In this document: piece after piece, positions 41,987 through 50,222 of the stretch
Layout: every line of letters starts with the position of its first letter
How positions within the stretch are numbered: the stretch's first letter is position 1
NCBI GenBank assembly: GCA_963708725.1
Contig: CAVPTL010000008.1
Span: 434,001 to 498,000, forward strand
Source of the DNA: CAVPTL01 sp963708725
Lineage (GTDB): Bacteria; Actinomycetota; Thermoleophilia; Gaiellales; JAICJC01
Length of the DNA: 64,000 bases
Reading direction: 5' to 3'
Program-made: the position numbers and the translations under genes
Notes under the pieces: model-generated
Told to the model about the DNA's origin: nothing
The model's input: the letters and a program-made list of their open reading frames with translations, nothing else
Databases searched by the model: none

Positions 41987-43138
41987 ATGGCCGGGGGCGA
42001 AACCATGGGTGCGTGGGTGATCCGACCGGATCGGTTGGGTGATCCCCAAGACGCGATGCAGCTCGAGCAGATCGAGATCCCCGAGCCCGGCCCGGGCGAA
42101 GTACTCGTGCGGGTCATGGCCGCCGGCGTGAATTACAACGGCGTGTGGGCGTCGCTGGGCCTGCCGGTGTCGATCTTTCGCTACACCGGCTACGACTTCC
42201 ACATCGCCGGCTCGGACGCGTCGGGCATCGTCGAGCGAGTTGGGCCGGGCGTCACCCGCTGGAAGCCGGGGGACGAGGTCGTCATCCACTGCAACCAGAG
42301 CTGCGGAGAATGCCCGGAGTGCAACGGCCTCGATCCGATGGCCTGCACGCAGCAGAAGATCTGGGCGTACGAGTCGAACTGGGGCAGCTTCGCCGAGTAC
42401 TGCAAGGTGCAGGCCCAGCAGCTGCTGCCAAAGCCCGAGCGGCTGACGTGGGAAGAGGCGGCCTCCTACGGGCTCACATATTTCACGGCCTACCGGATGC
42501 TGATCGACCGCGGCGAGCTGCGCGCGGGCGACAACGTCCTGGTCTGGGGCGCGGGCGGTGGCCTGGGGACGTTTGCGGTGCAGCTGTGCGCACTGGTGGG
42601 CGCCAACGCCATCGCGGTCGTGTCGTCCGACGACAAGATCGAGCTCGTGCGTGAGCTGGGTGCCAAAGCGATCATCGACCGGCGCGACTTTGCACTCGCC
42701 GATCCCGACACCGGCGAGCGCAACTTCGATGAGGTCAAGCGGTTTGGCAAGGCGGTACGCGCCGCTGCGGGTGGCGTGGATTGCGACATCGTGTTCGAGC
42801 ACGTCGGCGCAGCCACGTTCTCGACCAGCGTGTTCGTCTGCAGGCCGTTTGGAAAGATCGTGATTTGCGGCGCCACCTCGGGATTCCAGCTCGACTTCGA
42901 TGTGCGCTATCTGTGGATGCGCCAGAAGTCGATCATCGGCAGCCACTTCGCCAACGCCTACGAGTGCGAGCGCGCCAACCGGTTGATCGCGGAGGGCAAG
43001 ATCGAGCCGGTGCTGTCGAAGGTGTTCCCGTTCTCGGAATGCCCGATTCCCCACCAGATGATGAAACAGAACCAGCACGTCGGCAAAATGGTGGTGCTGG
43101 TTGGCGCCGAGCGTGAGGGCGAGGGCCGCACCGCGTGA
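41987..43138 (+). CDS. ccr: Crotonyl-CoA carboxylase/reductase
   Basis: A 383-residue MDR-superfamily enzyme reductively carboxylating crotonyl-CoA to ethylmalonyl-CoA. It is very close to known Ccr: VMAAGVNYNGVWASLGLPVS, HIAGSDASGIVERVG, KPERLTWEEAASYG, KRFGKAVRAAAGG, DIVFEH and MRQKSIIGSHFAN. The residues I recall for CO2 binding are kept: Asn in NYN (49-51), Glu129 after an aromatic (Tyr128), and His320. The N-terminus is about 50 residues shorter than proteobacterial Ccr. A loop at 102-120 is unusually Cys-rich. The ATG follows GATAAT by 6 nt. It overlaps the mutase gene by 4 bp. Confidence 0.88.
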   Translation: MAGGETMGAWVIRPDRLGDPQDAMQLEQIEIPEPGPGEVLVRVMAAGVNYNGVWASLGLPVSIFRYTGYDFHIAGSDASGIVERVGPGVTRWKPGDEVVIHCNQSCGECPECNGLDPMACTQQKIWAYESNWGSFAEYCKVQAQQLLPKPERLTWEEAASYGLTYFTAYRMLIDRGELRAGDNVLVWGAGGGLGTFAVQLCALVGANAIAVVSSDDKIELVRELGAKAIIDRRDFALADPDTGERNFDEVKRFGKAVRAAAGGVDCDIVFEHVGAATFSTSVFVCRPFGKIVICGATSGFQLDFDVRYLWMRQKSIIGSHFANAYECERANRLIAEGKIEPVLSKVFPFSECPIPHQMMKQNQHVGKMVVLVGAEREGEGRTA

Positions 43139-44715
43139 GTGCTGCGGGTGATCCGGAGGGGCGGCGGTTCGTCGCGCCTGAGGACGCCCAACTCGACTAC
43201 GCCCGCGATCTCGGAGATCCCGGCGAGTTTCCCTACACCCGCGGCATTCATCGAGATATGTACGCGGGCCGGCCGTGGTCGATCCGGCAGTACGCCGGCT
43301 TCGGTACGCCCGAGGAGACCAACCGCCGGTTTCGATTCCTGATCGACCAGGGCCAGGCGGCGCTGTCGGTGGCCTTCGACCTCCCGACCCAGATGGGGCT
43401 CGACTCCGACGATCCCCGTGCGCTGGGTGAGGTGGGACGGGTGGGCGTCGCCATCGACACGGTCGACGACGTGGTCGCGGTGTTCGACGGTATTCCGCTC
43501 GACCAGGTCTCCACCTCGATGACCATCAACGCTCCGGCGCCGGTGCTCGTCGCGATGTACCACGTCGCCTGCGAGATTCAGGGTCGCGACGGTTCCCAGA
43601 TCCGCGGAACCGCCCAGAACGACGTGCTCAAGGAGTATGTGAGCCGCGGTACCTACATCTACCCGCCGTCGCCGTCGCTGCGGCTCGCCGCCGACCTGAT
43701 CGCGTGGTGTGCCACCGACGCTCCCCGGTTCAACGCGATCTCGTTGTCGGGGTATCACATGCGCGAGGCGGGATGCACCGCGGCCCAGGAGATGGGTTTC
43801 GCCGTCGCCAATGCGATCGCCTACGTGCAGGCCGTCGTGGATCGGGGGATCGCCGTCGATGACTTCGCACCGCGGCTCTCGTGGATCTTCAACACCCACA
43901 TGAACTTCTTCGAGGAGATCGCCAAGTACCGGGCGCTGCGCCGGGTGTGGGCACACGTGATGCGCGATCGGTTCGGGGCGACCGACCCGCGCTCGTGGCA
44001 GCTGCGCACCCACACCCAGACCGCCGGGTCCACGCTCACGTTGCAGCAGCCCGAGAACAACATCGTGCGCGCAGCCGTGCAGGCTCTCGCCGCCGCCCTG
44101 GGCGGGGTCCAGTCGATGGCGCTCTCGTGTTTTGACGAGGCGATCGCCATCCCGACCCAGCACGCCCAGACGCTGGCGGTGCGCACTCAGCAGATGCTCC
44201 AAAACGAGTTTGGGATCACCGACGTCGCCGACCCGCTCGGCGGCTCGTGGTTCGTGGAGCAGCTCACATCGCAACTCGAGGCCGAGGCGCTGCGGTTGAT
44301 CGACGCCGTCGACCAGATGGGCGGTGCGGTGGCTGCGGTCGAGACCGGCTTCTATCAACAGACGATTGCCGACGAGGCCTATGCCAAGGAACTGCGGATC
44401 GCCTCCGGTGAGGACGTCGTGGTCGGCGTAAACGCGTTCCTCGAGGACGAGCCGGATCGCACTCCCGAACACTTCGATGTACCCGCCGGGTTGGCGGAAG
44501 ACCAGGTCGCGCGGCTTCACCGGGTGCGGTCGCAGCGCGATCAGCCGGCGGTCTCCGCGGCGCTCCAGGCCCTGGAATCGGCGGCCTCCTCCGAGGCCAA
44601 TCTGATGCCTGCGATCGTCGCCGCAGTGAGGGCCCGCGCCACCCTGGGCGAGGTCTCCAGCGCACTGCGCTCCGTCTTCGGTGAGTACCGGCCGGCCTCG
44701 GCCGTGCAGATCTAA
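43135..44715 (+). CDS. Acyl-CoA mutase large subunit (methylmalonyl/ethylmalonyl-CoA mutase family), no B12 domain
   Basis: A 526-residue TIM-barrel subunit of a B12-dependent mutase: RPWSIRQYAGFGTPEETN, AFDLPTQMGLDSDDP, AGTAQND-like GTAQNDVLKEYVSRGTYIYPP, SGYHMREAGCTAAQE and RTHTQTAGSTLTLQQPENN. The carboxylate-binding Arg (family R-x-H-x-Q-T motif) is present as Arg291. The usual SLHTN motif is SMALS, so its His is Ala329. The C-terminal cobalamin-binding domain (DxHxxG) is absent; a separate small subunit must exist outside the window. Coupling to ccr suggests ethylmalonyl-CoA as substrate; methylmalonyl-CoA is the alternative. Confidence 0.82.
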   Translation: MSAAGDPEGRRFVAPEDAQLDYARDLGDPGEFPYTRGIHRDMYAGRPWSIRQYAGFGTPEETNRRFRFLIDQGQAALSVAFDLPTQMGLDSDDPRALGEVGRVGVAIDTVDDVVAVFDGIPLDQVSTSMTINAPAPVLVAMYHVACEIQGRDGSQIRGTAQNDVLKEYVSRGTYIYPPSPSLRLAADLIAWCATDAPRFNAISLSGYHMREAGCTAAQEMGFAVANAIAYVQAVVDRGIAVDDFAPRLSWIFNTHMNFFEEIAKYRALRRVWAHVMRDRFGATDPRSWQLRTHTQTAGSTLTLQQPENNIVRAAVQALAAALGGVQSMALSCFDEAIAIPTQHAQTLAVRTQQMLQNEFGITDVADPLGGSWFVEQLTSQLEAEALRLIDAVDQMGGAVAAVETGFYQQTIADEAYAKELRIASGEDVVVGVNAFLEDEPDRTPEHFDVPAGLAEDQVARLHRVRSQRDQPAVSAALQALESAASSEANLMPAIVAAVRARATLGEVSSALRSVFGEYRPASAVQI

Positions 44716-44766
44716 CGGGTGTTCTCTGACGCCGGGGGCGGGTGGGTGCTGTATCATCCTGCGCCG

Positions 44767-45411
44767 GTGAGGGCCGTCTCAGAATTCCCAGCTCAGCTCG
44801 ACCGCGCTGTGCGTCAACTCCAAGCTGGAGGCATGGTCGTCGTCTGCGACGACCCCGACCGTGAGAACGAGGGCGACCTGTGCATGGCCGCCGAGTTCGT
44901 CACGGCCGAGAAGATTGCGTTCATGGCGTGCGAGGCGCGTGGCCTGATCTGCCTGTCACTGCCCTCACATCGCTGCGACGAGCTCCAGCTGCCGTTGATG
45001 GTGCCCCAGAACAACGGCAATGAAGCCACCGGCTTCACCGTGTCGATCGAGGCGTCCACCGGCGTTACCACGGGGATTTCGGCTGCCGACCGAGCGCGCA
45101 CCATTCAGGTCGCGATCGATCCGGCGTCCGGTCCGGCGGATTTGCTTCGTCCCGGCCACGTGTTCCCGTTGCGGGCTCGACCGCGGGGGGTGCTCGAGCG
45201 CCGTGGTCAGACCGAGGCTGCGGTGGATCTCACCCGGCTTGCGGGATTGACGCCTGGCGGCATCCTGTGCGAACTCATGAACGAGGACGGAACGATGGCG
45301 CGCGGCCCGCAGTTGGCCGCTTTCTGCCGGCGGCATGCGTTGCCGCTGATTACGGTCGACGAGATCGCGACGTATCTGCGCGAACTCGAGCCCGCAATCG
45401 TCCCCGCCTGA
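44767..45411 (+). CDS. ribB: 3,4-dihydroxy-2-butanone 4-phosphate synthase
   Basis: A 214-residue enzyme of riboflavin synthesis that converts ribulose 5-phosphate to the four-carbon precursor. Family motifs: MVVVCDDPDRENEGDLCMAAEF, ARGLICLSLP, STGVTTGISAADRA, RPGHVFPLRARPRGVLERRGQTEAAVDL and ELMNEDGTMARGP. There is no GTP cyclohydrolase II half, so it is RibB only and not the RibBA fusion. GTG 44767 is chosen because TATCAT lies 9 nt upstream. A palindromic repeat starts directly at its stop codon. Confidence 0.93.
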   Translation: MRAVSEFPAQLDRAVRQLQAGGMVVVCDDPDRENEGDLCMAAEFVTAEKIAFMACEARGLICLSLPSHRCDELQLPLMVPQNNGNEATGFTVSIEASTGVTTGISAADRARTIQVAIDPASGPADLLRPGHVFPLRARPRGVLERRGQTEAAVDLTRLAGLTPGGILCELMNEDGTMARGPQLAAFCRRHALPLITVDEIATYLRELEPAIVPA

Positions 45412-45442
45412 GTGAATAACGGTGCCAGGCACCGTTATTCAC
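45412..45442. repeat. REP-like palindrome, copy 1 (31 bp)
   Basis: A perfect inverted repeat: left arm GTGAATAACGGTGCC, one central A, and the exact reverse complement as right arm. The core GGTGCCAGGCACC and the outer GTGAATAA/TTATTCAC are shared with the element at 62401. It lies between the convergent ends of ribB and the flavoprotein gene, where it could also act as a bidirectional terminator hairpin. Confidence 0.85.
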
Positions 45443-45445
45443 GGT

Positions 45446-46555
45446 CTAGGCCGCTGGTGGTGGCTCGCGGTTGGTGATCAGCTCTTTGGCTGCGTTCACG
45501 TCGTCGGAGCGGTTGACGCCAAGACACGCCGTGACAGCACCGTTCGCGTCGGTGTAGTAGGCCACGAAGTCGTCCTCAGCCATCGAGCCACGGATCTCGA
45601 CCTCGCCCGTGCCGGGGCCGACGTACTCGAACCACGTCCAGTCGCCGATGTCCGAGAAGAAGTACGGGACGACGTTGTACGGGCCGGATTCCTTACCCGC
45701 CCAGCTACGGCCGACATACGCGCCCTGATTGAGCGCCACATCCCAATGCTCGATCCGGATCCGCCGGCCGTGAACGACGCTCTGGTACTCGGCGATGTCG
45801 CCCACCGCCCAGATGTCGTTGCCGGCCGACAGCTGCTCGTCCACCAGCACGCCTGACCCGGTCTCGAGTCCGGCGGCCTTGGCGATCTCGATGTTGGGGT
45901 TGACGCCGATGCCGGCAAGCACCAGGTTGTATGCGCGCTCGGGCAACTCCTTGGTGCCCGTCAGCACGTTGACTCCATGACTCTCGAGCTGGTCCTGGAA
46001 GTAGCGGCCGACCTCGGGGCCAAACAGGTGCTCCCAAACGACGCTCTCGGGCACCGCCATGGTCACATCGAGGCCCTTCATGCGCGCGCTCGCCGCCGCT
46101 TCGACGCCGATGAACCCGCCGCCGATCACGCCCAGGTGGCCCGTGCCCTCCTCCAACACCGATGCGACTCGCTGGGAGTCTTCGATGGTGCGGATCGAGC
46201 TTGTCCCGGGAATCGTCCGCGGGGTTGCACCGGTCGCCAACGCGAGCCGTTCGTACTCGACCGTCCGTCCACCCTCGAGCGTGACCGTGTGGGCGCTGGG
46301 GTCGATCGAGGCCGCGGTGGTCGACATCTGCACGTCGATGTCGTTCTCACGCCACCAGGCCGGAGGATGCATGTCGCCGTCGGTTGCGGGTTTCTCCCCC
46401 CGCAGAAAGTCTTTGGTGAGCGGCGGCCGGTGATACGGATGGTGTGGCTCAGAGGCGATGATGACGATCGAGCCGTCGCCGCCCTGCTCGCGATACTCCT
46501 GGGCGATCATGCCGCCCGCCAGGCCACCGCCGACGATCACGTTCTGATAGCTCAC
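45446..46555 (-). CDS. FAD-dependent NAD(P)H oxidoreductase, ferredoxin-reductase type
   Basis: A 369-residue pyridine-nucleotide disulfide-oxidoreductase-fold flavoprotein. FAD motif near the N-terminus VIVGGGLAGGMIAQ, YHRPPLTKDFLRG (ferredoxin/rubredoxin reductase signature), LALATGATPRTIPG, NAD motif LGVIGGGFIGVEAAA and the second FAD site DIWAVGDIAEY. It lacks a redox-active Cys pair. It likely passes electrons from NAD(P)H to a ferredoxin or similar partner. The GTG start at 46555 has a strong GGAGGAA site. Confidence 0.88.
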   Translation of the reverse strand: MSYQNVIVGGGLAGGMIAQEYREQGGDGSIVIIASEPHHPYHRPPLTKDFLRGEKPATDGDMHPPAWWRENDIDVQMSTTAASIDPSAHTVTLEGGRTVEYERLALATGATPRTIPGTSSIRTIEDSQRVASVLEEGTGHLGVIGGGFIGVEAAASARMKGLDVTMAVPESVVWEHLFGPEVGRYFQDQLESHGVNVLTGTKELPERAYNLVLAGIGVNPNIEIAKAAGLETGSGVLVDEQLSAGNDIWAVGDIAEYQSVVHGRRIRIEHWDVALNQGAYVGRSWAGKESGPYNVVPYFFSDIGDWTWFEYVGPGTGEVEIRGSMAEDDFVAYYTDANGAVTACLGVNRSDDVNAAKELITNREPPPAA

Positions 46556-46572
46556 CGATTCCTCCTCGCGGA

Positions 46573-47655
46573 TCAGGTTCGGGCTTCCCACCTGAACGTC
46601 CGCATTGCGACGGCGGCCAGGACGAGAGTCATCACCAACAGTACCCCGATCTCGGGAAGTACATGCTCCAGGCCCTGGCCGCGGACGATCGTGTCACGCA
46701 GGCCGTTGATCAGGTAGTAGAGCGGCAGCAGCTTGGCGAACTGCTGCACGGCGAATGGCATCGCTGCCACCGGGAAGAACGTGCCCGACAGAAACATCAT
46801 CGGGTTGGTGATCACGTTGGAGACGGCATCGCCGGTTTCCGCGGTCGCAACCACCGACCCGATGGCGAACCCGAGGGCCAGGAAGCAGAGACAGCCGGCG
46901 ATCGCCACCGGAATTGCCGCCCAGGCGGTGGTTGAGATATCGATGCCGAACGCCAGGCGCCCGAACACGATCAGCACGCACACCTGAATCACCGCAACCG
47001 CAAGTCCGGCAGTGACCCGCGCGGCGAAGAACTCCGCCAGCGGAATCGGGGTCAGCTTGATCCGGCGAAGCACGCCGTTCTCGCGCCACTTGACCATCAC
47101 CGTTGCCAGGCTGATCACCGCCGAGATCATGATCGAGAGGCCGATGATCCCGGGCAGCAGGAAGTCGATGTAGCTGAGCGACGATGAGTCCACCGACTGG
47201 CTCTGCAGCGTCACCGCCGGCGGACGGCCGGTCGCTGCGATCGCAACCCGGTTGGTGACGCCCGAGACGATGCCTCGAATGATCCCCGCCTGATCGGCCG
47301 ACGTGTTCGAGGTGTAGAGCCGCGCCGATACCGTCCCGTTCGGCCCAGGAGTCAGGATCAGCGCCGCATCACGGTCACCGTTGGTGACCTGTTTGCGGGC
47401 GGTGGCCGCGTCGGGCGCTGTCTTCACCGTGACGCCCTTGAGGCTGTCGAGCGTGGCCACGACCTCGGTCGCCGAGTCGGAGCGGGTGGTGTTCACGACG
47501 GCGATAGTTCCGGCGTTGAGCGACTGGCCGAACAGCAGGCCGAGCAGCGTCATCAAAATGATCGGGAACAGCAGCGACCAAAACAGCGTGATCCGGCGCC
47601 GGAAGATCATCCGTAGCATCGCGACCGTCGTGGTCAGATAGCGGGAGAAGCTCAC
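46573..47655 (-). CDS. ABC-2 type exporter permease
   Basis: A 360-residue membrane protein with one N-terminal helix (SLLFPIILMTLLGLLFGQ), an external domain of about 130 residues, then five helices in the ABC-2 pattern, including the cytoplasmic VMVKWRENGVLRRIKLTPIPLAEFFAAR segment and NPMMFLSGTFFPVAAMP. It pairs with the overlapping ATPase gene. The exported substrate is unknown; DrrB/NatB-type exporters are the closest groups. Confidence 0.87.
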   Translation of the reverse strand: MSFSRYLTTTVAMLRMIFRRRITLFWSLLFPIILMTLLGLLFGQSLNAGTIAVVNTTRSDSATEVVATLDSLKGVTVKTAPDAATARKQVTNGDRDAALILTPGPNGTVSARLYTSNTSADQAGIIRGIVSGVTNRVAIAATGRPPAVTLQSQSVDSSSLSYIDFLLPGIIGLSIMISAVISLATVMVKWRENGVLRRIKLTPIPLAEFFAARVTAGLAVAVIQVCVLIVFGRLAFGIDISTTAWAAIPVAIAGCLCFLALGFAIGSVVATAETGDAVSNVITNPMMFLSGTFFPVAAMPFAVQQFAKLLPLYYLINGLRDTIVRGQGLEHVLPEIGVLLVMTLVLAAVAMRTFRWEART

Positions 47656-48521
47656 TCGCGATACTCCCGCCCGGTGAGCTTCATGAAGACATCTTCGAGG
47701 TCGGCGCCCTTGACGGTCAGCCCCTCGATCGTGTCTCCGCGAAGCTTGGCGTCCTCGAGCACCTGCAAGACGGTCGCCTGCGTGTCCTTGGTGTAGATCG
47801 TCTGTTCGCCCGCCTCGTCGCTGTACGACACCCGCGCATCGGCGTTGAGCGAGGCCACCAGGCCGGCCGGCGTGTCGAGCGCCACGATCTGCGACTTGTC
47901 CATGATCGCAACCCTGTCGCACAGCTCCTCGGCCTCTTCCAGGTAGTGCGTCGTGAGGATCACCGTGCGGCCGTCGTCTGCCGAGATCGACCGGATCACG
48001 TCCCACAGGTTTCGCCGCGCCTGGGGGTCGAGGCCGGTCGTGGGCTCGTCGAGGAACACGACCTCGGGCTCGTGTACCAATGCCAGGGCAATCGCAAGCC
48101 GCTGCTTCTGGCCGCCCGAAAGTGTCACCACCTCGCCCGCTGCCTTGCTCTCGAGCCCCACCCGGGCCAGCGCTTGATCCGCCAGCTCGGCGGGATTCGG
48201 AAGCTCATAGAAGTTTGCAAAGAGGGTCAGCAGCTCCCTCGCGCTGAGCGCCTCAAACAGGTTCGTGGTCTGGAGCTGTACCCCGATGCGGGCCTGGATC
48301 GAGCGCGGATCCGGCCACACCGGCTGCTCGAGCACGAACACCTCGCCGGCGTCTGGCTTGCGCAGGCCCTCGATCATCTCCAGAGTGGTGGTCTTGCCGG
48401 CGCCGTTTGGCCCGAGGATGCCAAACGTCTCGCCGACGTCGATCGAGAACGAGACTCCGTCGACGGCCGTGTAGTCGCCGTAGCGCTTGGTCAACCCACT
48501 GACAGAAATGGCAGTCGCCAC
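47652..48521 (-). CDS. ABC transporter ATP-binding protein
   Basis: A 289-residue ATPase: Walker A LGPNGAGKTT, Q-loop GVQLQTTNLF, signature LSGGQKQR, Walker B VVFLDEPTTGLDPQARR, and switch His in TTHYLEEAEEL. The C-terminal extension (about 60 residues) is DrrA-like. GTG 48521 is preceded by TACGGT at 7 nt, suggesting a leaderless two-gene operon with the permease. Confidence 0.92.
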   Translation of the reverse strand: MATAISVSGLTKRYGDYTAVDGVSFSIDVGETFGILGPNGAGKTTTLEMIEGLRKPDAGEVFVLEQPVWPDPRSIQARIGVQLQTTNLFEALSARELLTLFANFYELPNPAELADQALARVGLESKAAGEVVTLSGGQKQRLAIALALVHEPEVVFLDEPTTGLDPQARRNLWDVIRSISADDGRTVILTTHYLEEAEELCDRVAIMDKSQIVALDTPAGLVASLNADARVSYSDEAGEQTIYTKDTQATVLQVLEDAKLRGDTIEGLTVKGADLEDVFMKLTGREYRE

Positions 48522-48549
48522 GGCTCGAACCGTAGCGATGCTGCCGCGC

Positions 48550-49044
48550 TCAGGCCGCGGGTTCGACGGGTCGCTTCGGTACGAGCACCTTGCGCCGGAA
48601 CTCGCACACCACCTCGCCGCGTTGGTTTGTGCCGATCGTCTCCACAGCGACGATTCCGCGATCGGGCTTCGAACGCGATTCCACCTTGTCCAGAACGGTC
48701 GTCTGGGCGTAGATCGTGTCGCCGTGGAACGTGGGCTTGGCGTGCTTGAGCGACTCGATCTCGAGGTTGGCGATCGCCTTCCCCGAAACGTCGGGCACAC
48801 TCATCCCGAGCACCAGCGAGTAGACCAGGTTGCCCACCACCACGTTCTTGCCGAACTGGGTTTCGGTTTCGGCGTAGTGGGCATCGGTGTGCAGCGGATG
48901 GTGGTTCATCGTGATCATGCAGAACAGGTGGTCGTCGGCCTCGGTGATCGTCTTGCCCGGCCAGTGCTTGTACACATCGCCGATCTCGAAATCCTCGAAG
49001 TAGCGACCGAAGCGGGTCTCGCGGGCGTCGAATGTCCGGCTCAC
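48550..49044 (-). CDS. MaoC-family hydratase, likely mesaconyl-CoA hydratase
   Basis: A 164-residue single hotdog-domain protein. It shows FEDFEIGDVYKHWPGKTITEADDHLF, the hydratase motif NHHPLHTDAHYAE, and VVGNLVYSLVLGMSV. In streptomycete ccr-meaA clusters, as I recall, a protein of this size is assigned as mesaconyl-CoA hydratase of the ethylmalonyl-CoA pathway. Here it follows, with overlaps, an acyl-CoA dehydrogenase and a CitE-type lyase gene. The family is certain; the substrate is inferred from context. Confidence 0.8.
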   Translation of the reverse strand: MSRTFDARETRFGRYFEDFEIGDVYKHWPGKTITEADDHLFCMITMNHHPLHTDAHYAETETQFGKNVVVGNLVYSLVLGMSVPDVSGKAIANLEIESLKHAKPTFHGDTIYAQTTVLDKVESRSKPDRGIVAVETIGTNQRGEVVCEFRRKVLVPKRPVEPAA

Positions 49045-50222
49045 AGGGGATTCCTCGCAAGCAGCCCACGGGCGATGATCAGCTTTTGGATCTCGGACGT
49101 GCCCTCACCGATCAGGAGCATCGGTGCGTCGCGATACAGCCGCTCGATCTCATACTCCTTGGAGTAGCCGTAGCCGCCATGGATGCGGAACGCGTCCTCG
49201 ACAACCTCGTGGCAGATCTCGGATGCGTACAACTTGGCCATCCCGGCCTCGACGTCGGAGCGCTCGCCGTCGTCCTTCTTACGCGCCGCCGACAGCATCA
49301 GCAGGCGGGCGGCCTCGATCTTGGTGGCCATCTCGGCGAGCTTGAACTGGATGCCCTGGTGCTTTGCGATCTCGCGGCCGAAGGCATGGCGCTCCTGGGC
49401 GTATCGGATGGCGATCTCAAACGCCCTCTGGGCGACTCCAACCCCGCGGGCGGCGACGTTCACGCGTCCCACCTCGACTCCCGACATCATCTGCGCAAAG
49501 CCCGCTCCTTCGGTGCCTCCAAGCAGGTTGGCTACGGGCACATGGTGGTCGGAGAAGACCAGCTCGGTGGTCTCGACTCCCTTGTATCCGAGCTTCTCCA
49601 GCTGCGGGGGAATGGTCAGACCGCCTTGCTGAGCCTGGCCTGGCGTCTTTTCGATCAGCAGGCAGCTCATCCCGCGGTGGGCGGGGGTGATCTCGGTATC
49701 CGTCTTGACCAGGGTGGCGACCACACCGGAGCGAAGGCCGTTGGTGACCCACATCTTCTGGCCGTTGACGACGTAGTCGTCTCCGTCGCGCACCGCGCTC
49801 GAGCGAATTGCCTGGACATCGGAGCCGCACTCGGGCTCGGTCATCGAAAAGGCGCCGCGGATCTCACCGGTTGCCATTCGCGGCAGGAACCGCTGCTTCT
49901 GCTCGTCGGTACCGTCGCGCATCAGCATGTTGACGACGATGAAGTGGGTGTTGATGATCCCTGAGACGCTCATCCAGCCCCGCGACAGCTCGCACACCGC
50001 GAGGGCATAGGTCGTCAGGTCAAGGCCCAGGCCGCCGTACTCCTCGGGCACCGTGAACCCAAAGATGCCGAGCTCACGCAGGCCGTCGACGATCTCGTCG
50101 GGGAACGTGTCGGTGCGTTCGTACTCCGACGCCACCGGAATGATCTGCTCGTCGGTGAACTGGCGCACCAGCTCGACGATCTCGCGCTGCTCCTCGCTCA
50201 GCTGATCCACGGCCAGGCTCAT
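49041..50222 (-). CDS. Acyl-CoA dehydrogenase, possibly methylsuccinyl-CoA dehydrogenase
   Basis: A 393-residue FAD-dependent acyl-CoA dehydrogenase. Motifs: FGFTVPEEYGGLGLDLTTYA, FSMTEPECGSDVQAIRSSA, the FAD/helix segment RHAFGREIAKHQGIQFKLAEMATKI-type region, RIHGGYGYSKEYEIERLYRDA, and the catalytic base Glu373 in LIGEGTSEIQ. The ATG at 50222 overlaps the lyase stop. Gene context points to methylsuccinyl-CoA; general short-chain acyl-CoA oxidation is the alternative. Confidence 0.86.
   Translation of the reverse strand: MSLAVDQLSEEQREIVELVRQFTDEQIIPVASEYERTDTFPDEIVDGLRELGIFGFTVPEEYGGLGLDLTTYALAVCELSRGWMSVSGIINTHFIVVNMLMRDGTDEQKQRFLPRMATGEIRGAFSMTEPECGSDVQAIRSSAVRDGDDYVVNGQKMWVTNGLRSGVVATLVKTDTEITPAHRGMSCLLIEKTPGQAQQGGLTIPPQLEKLGYKGVETTELVFSDHHVPVANLLGGTEGAGFAQMMSGVEVGRVNVAARGVGVAQRAFEIAIRYAQERHAFGREIAKHQGIQFKLAEMATKIEAARLLMLSAARKKDDGERSDVEAGMAKLYASEICHEVVEDAFRIHGGYGYSKEYEIERLYRDAPMLLIGEGTSEIQKLIIARGLLARNPL

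Noticed and set aside
43135..44715. Annotation as isobutyryl-CoA or 2-hydroxyisobutyryl-CoA mutase
   Set aside because: The Arg that binds the substrate carboxylate appears to be kept (Arg291), and the gene is coupled to ccr, which makes a dicarboxylyl-CoA.
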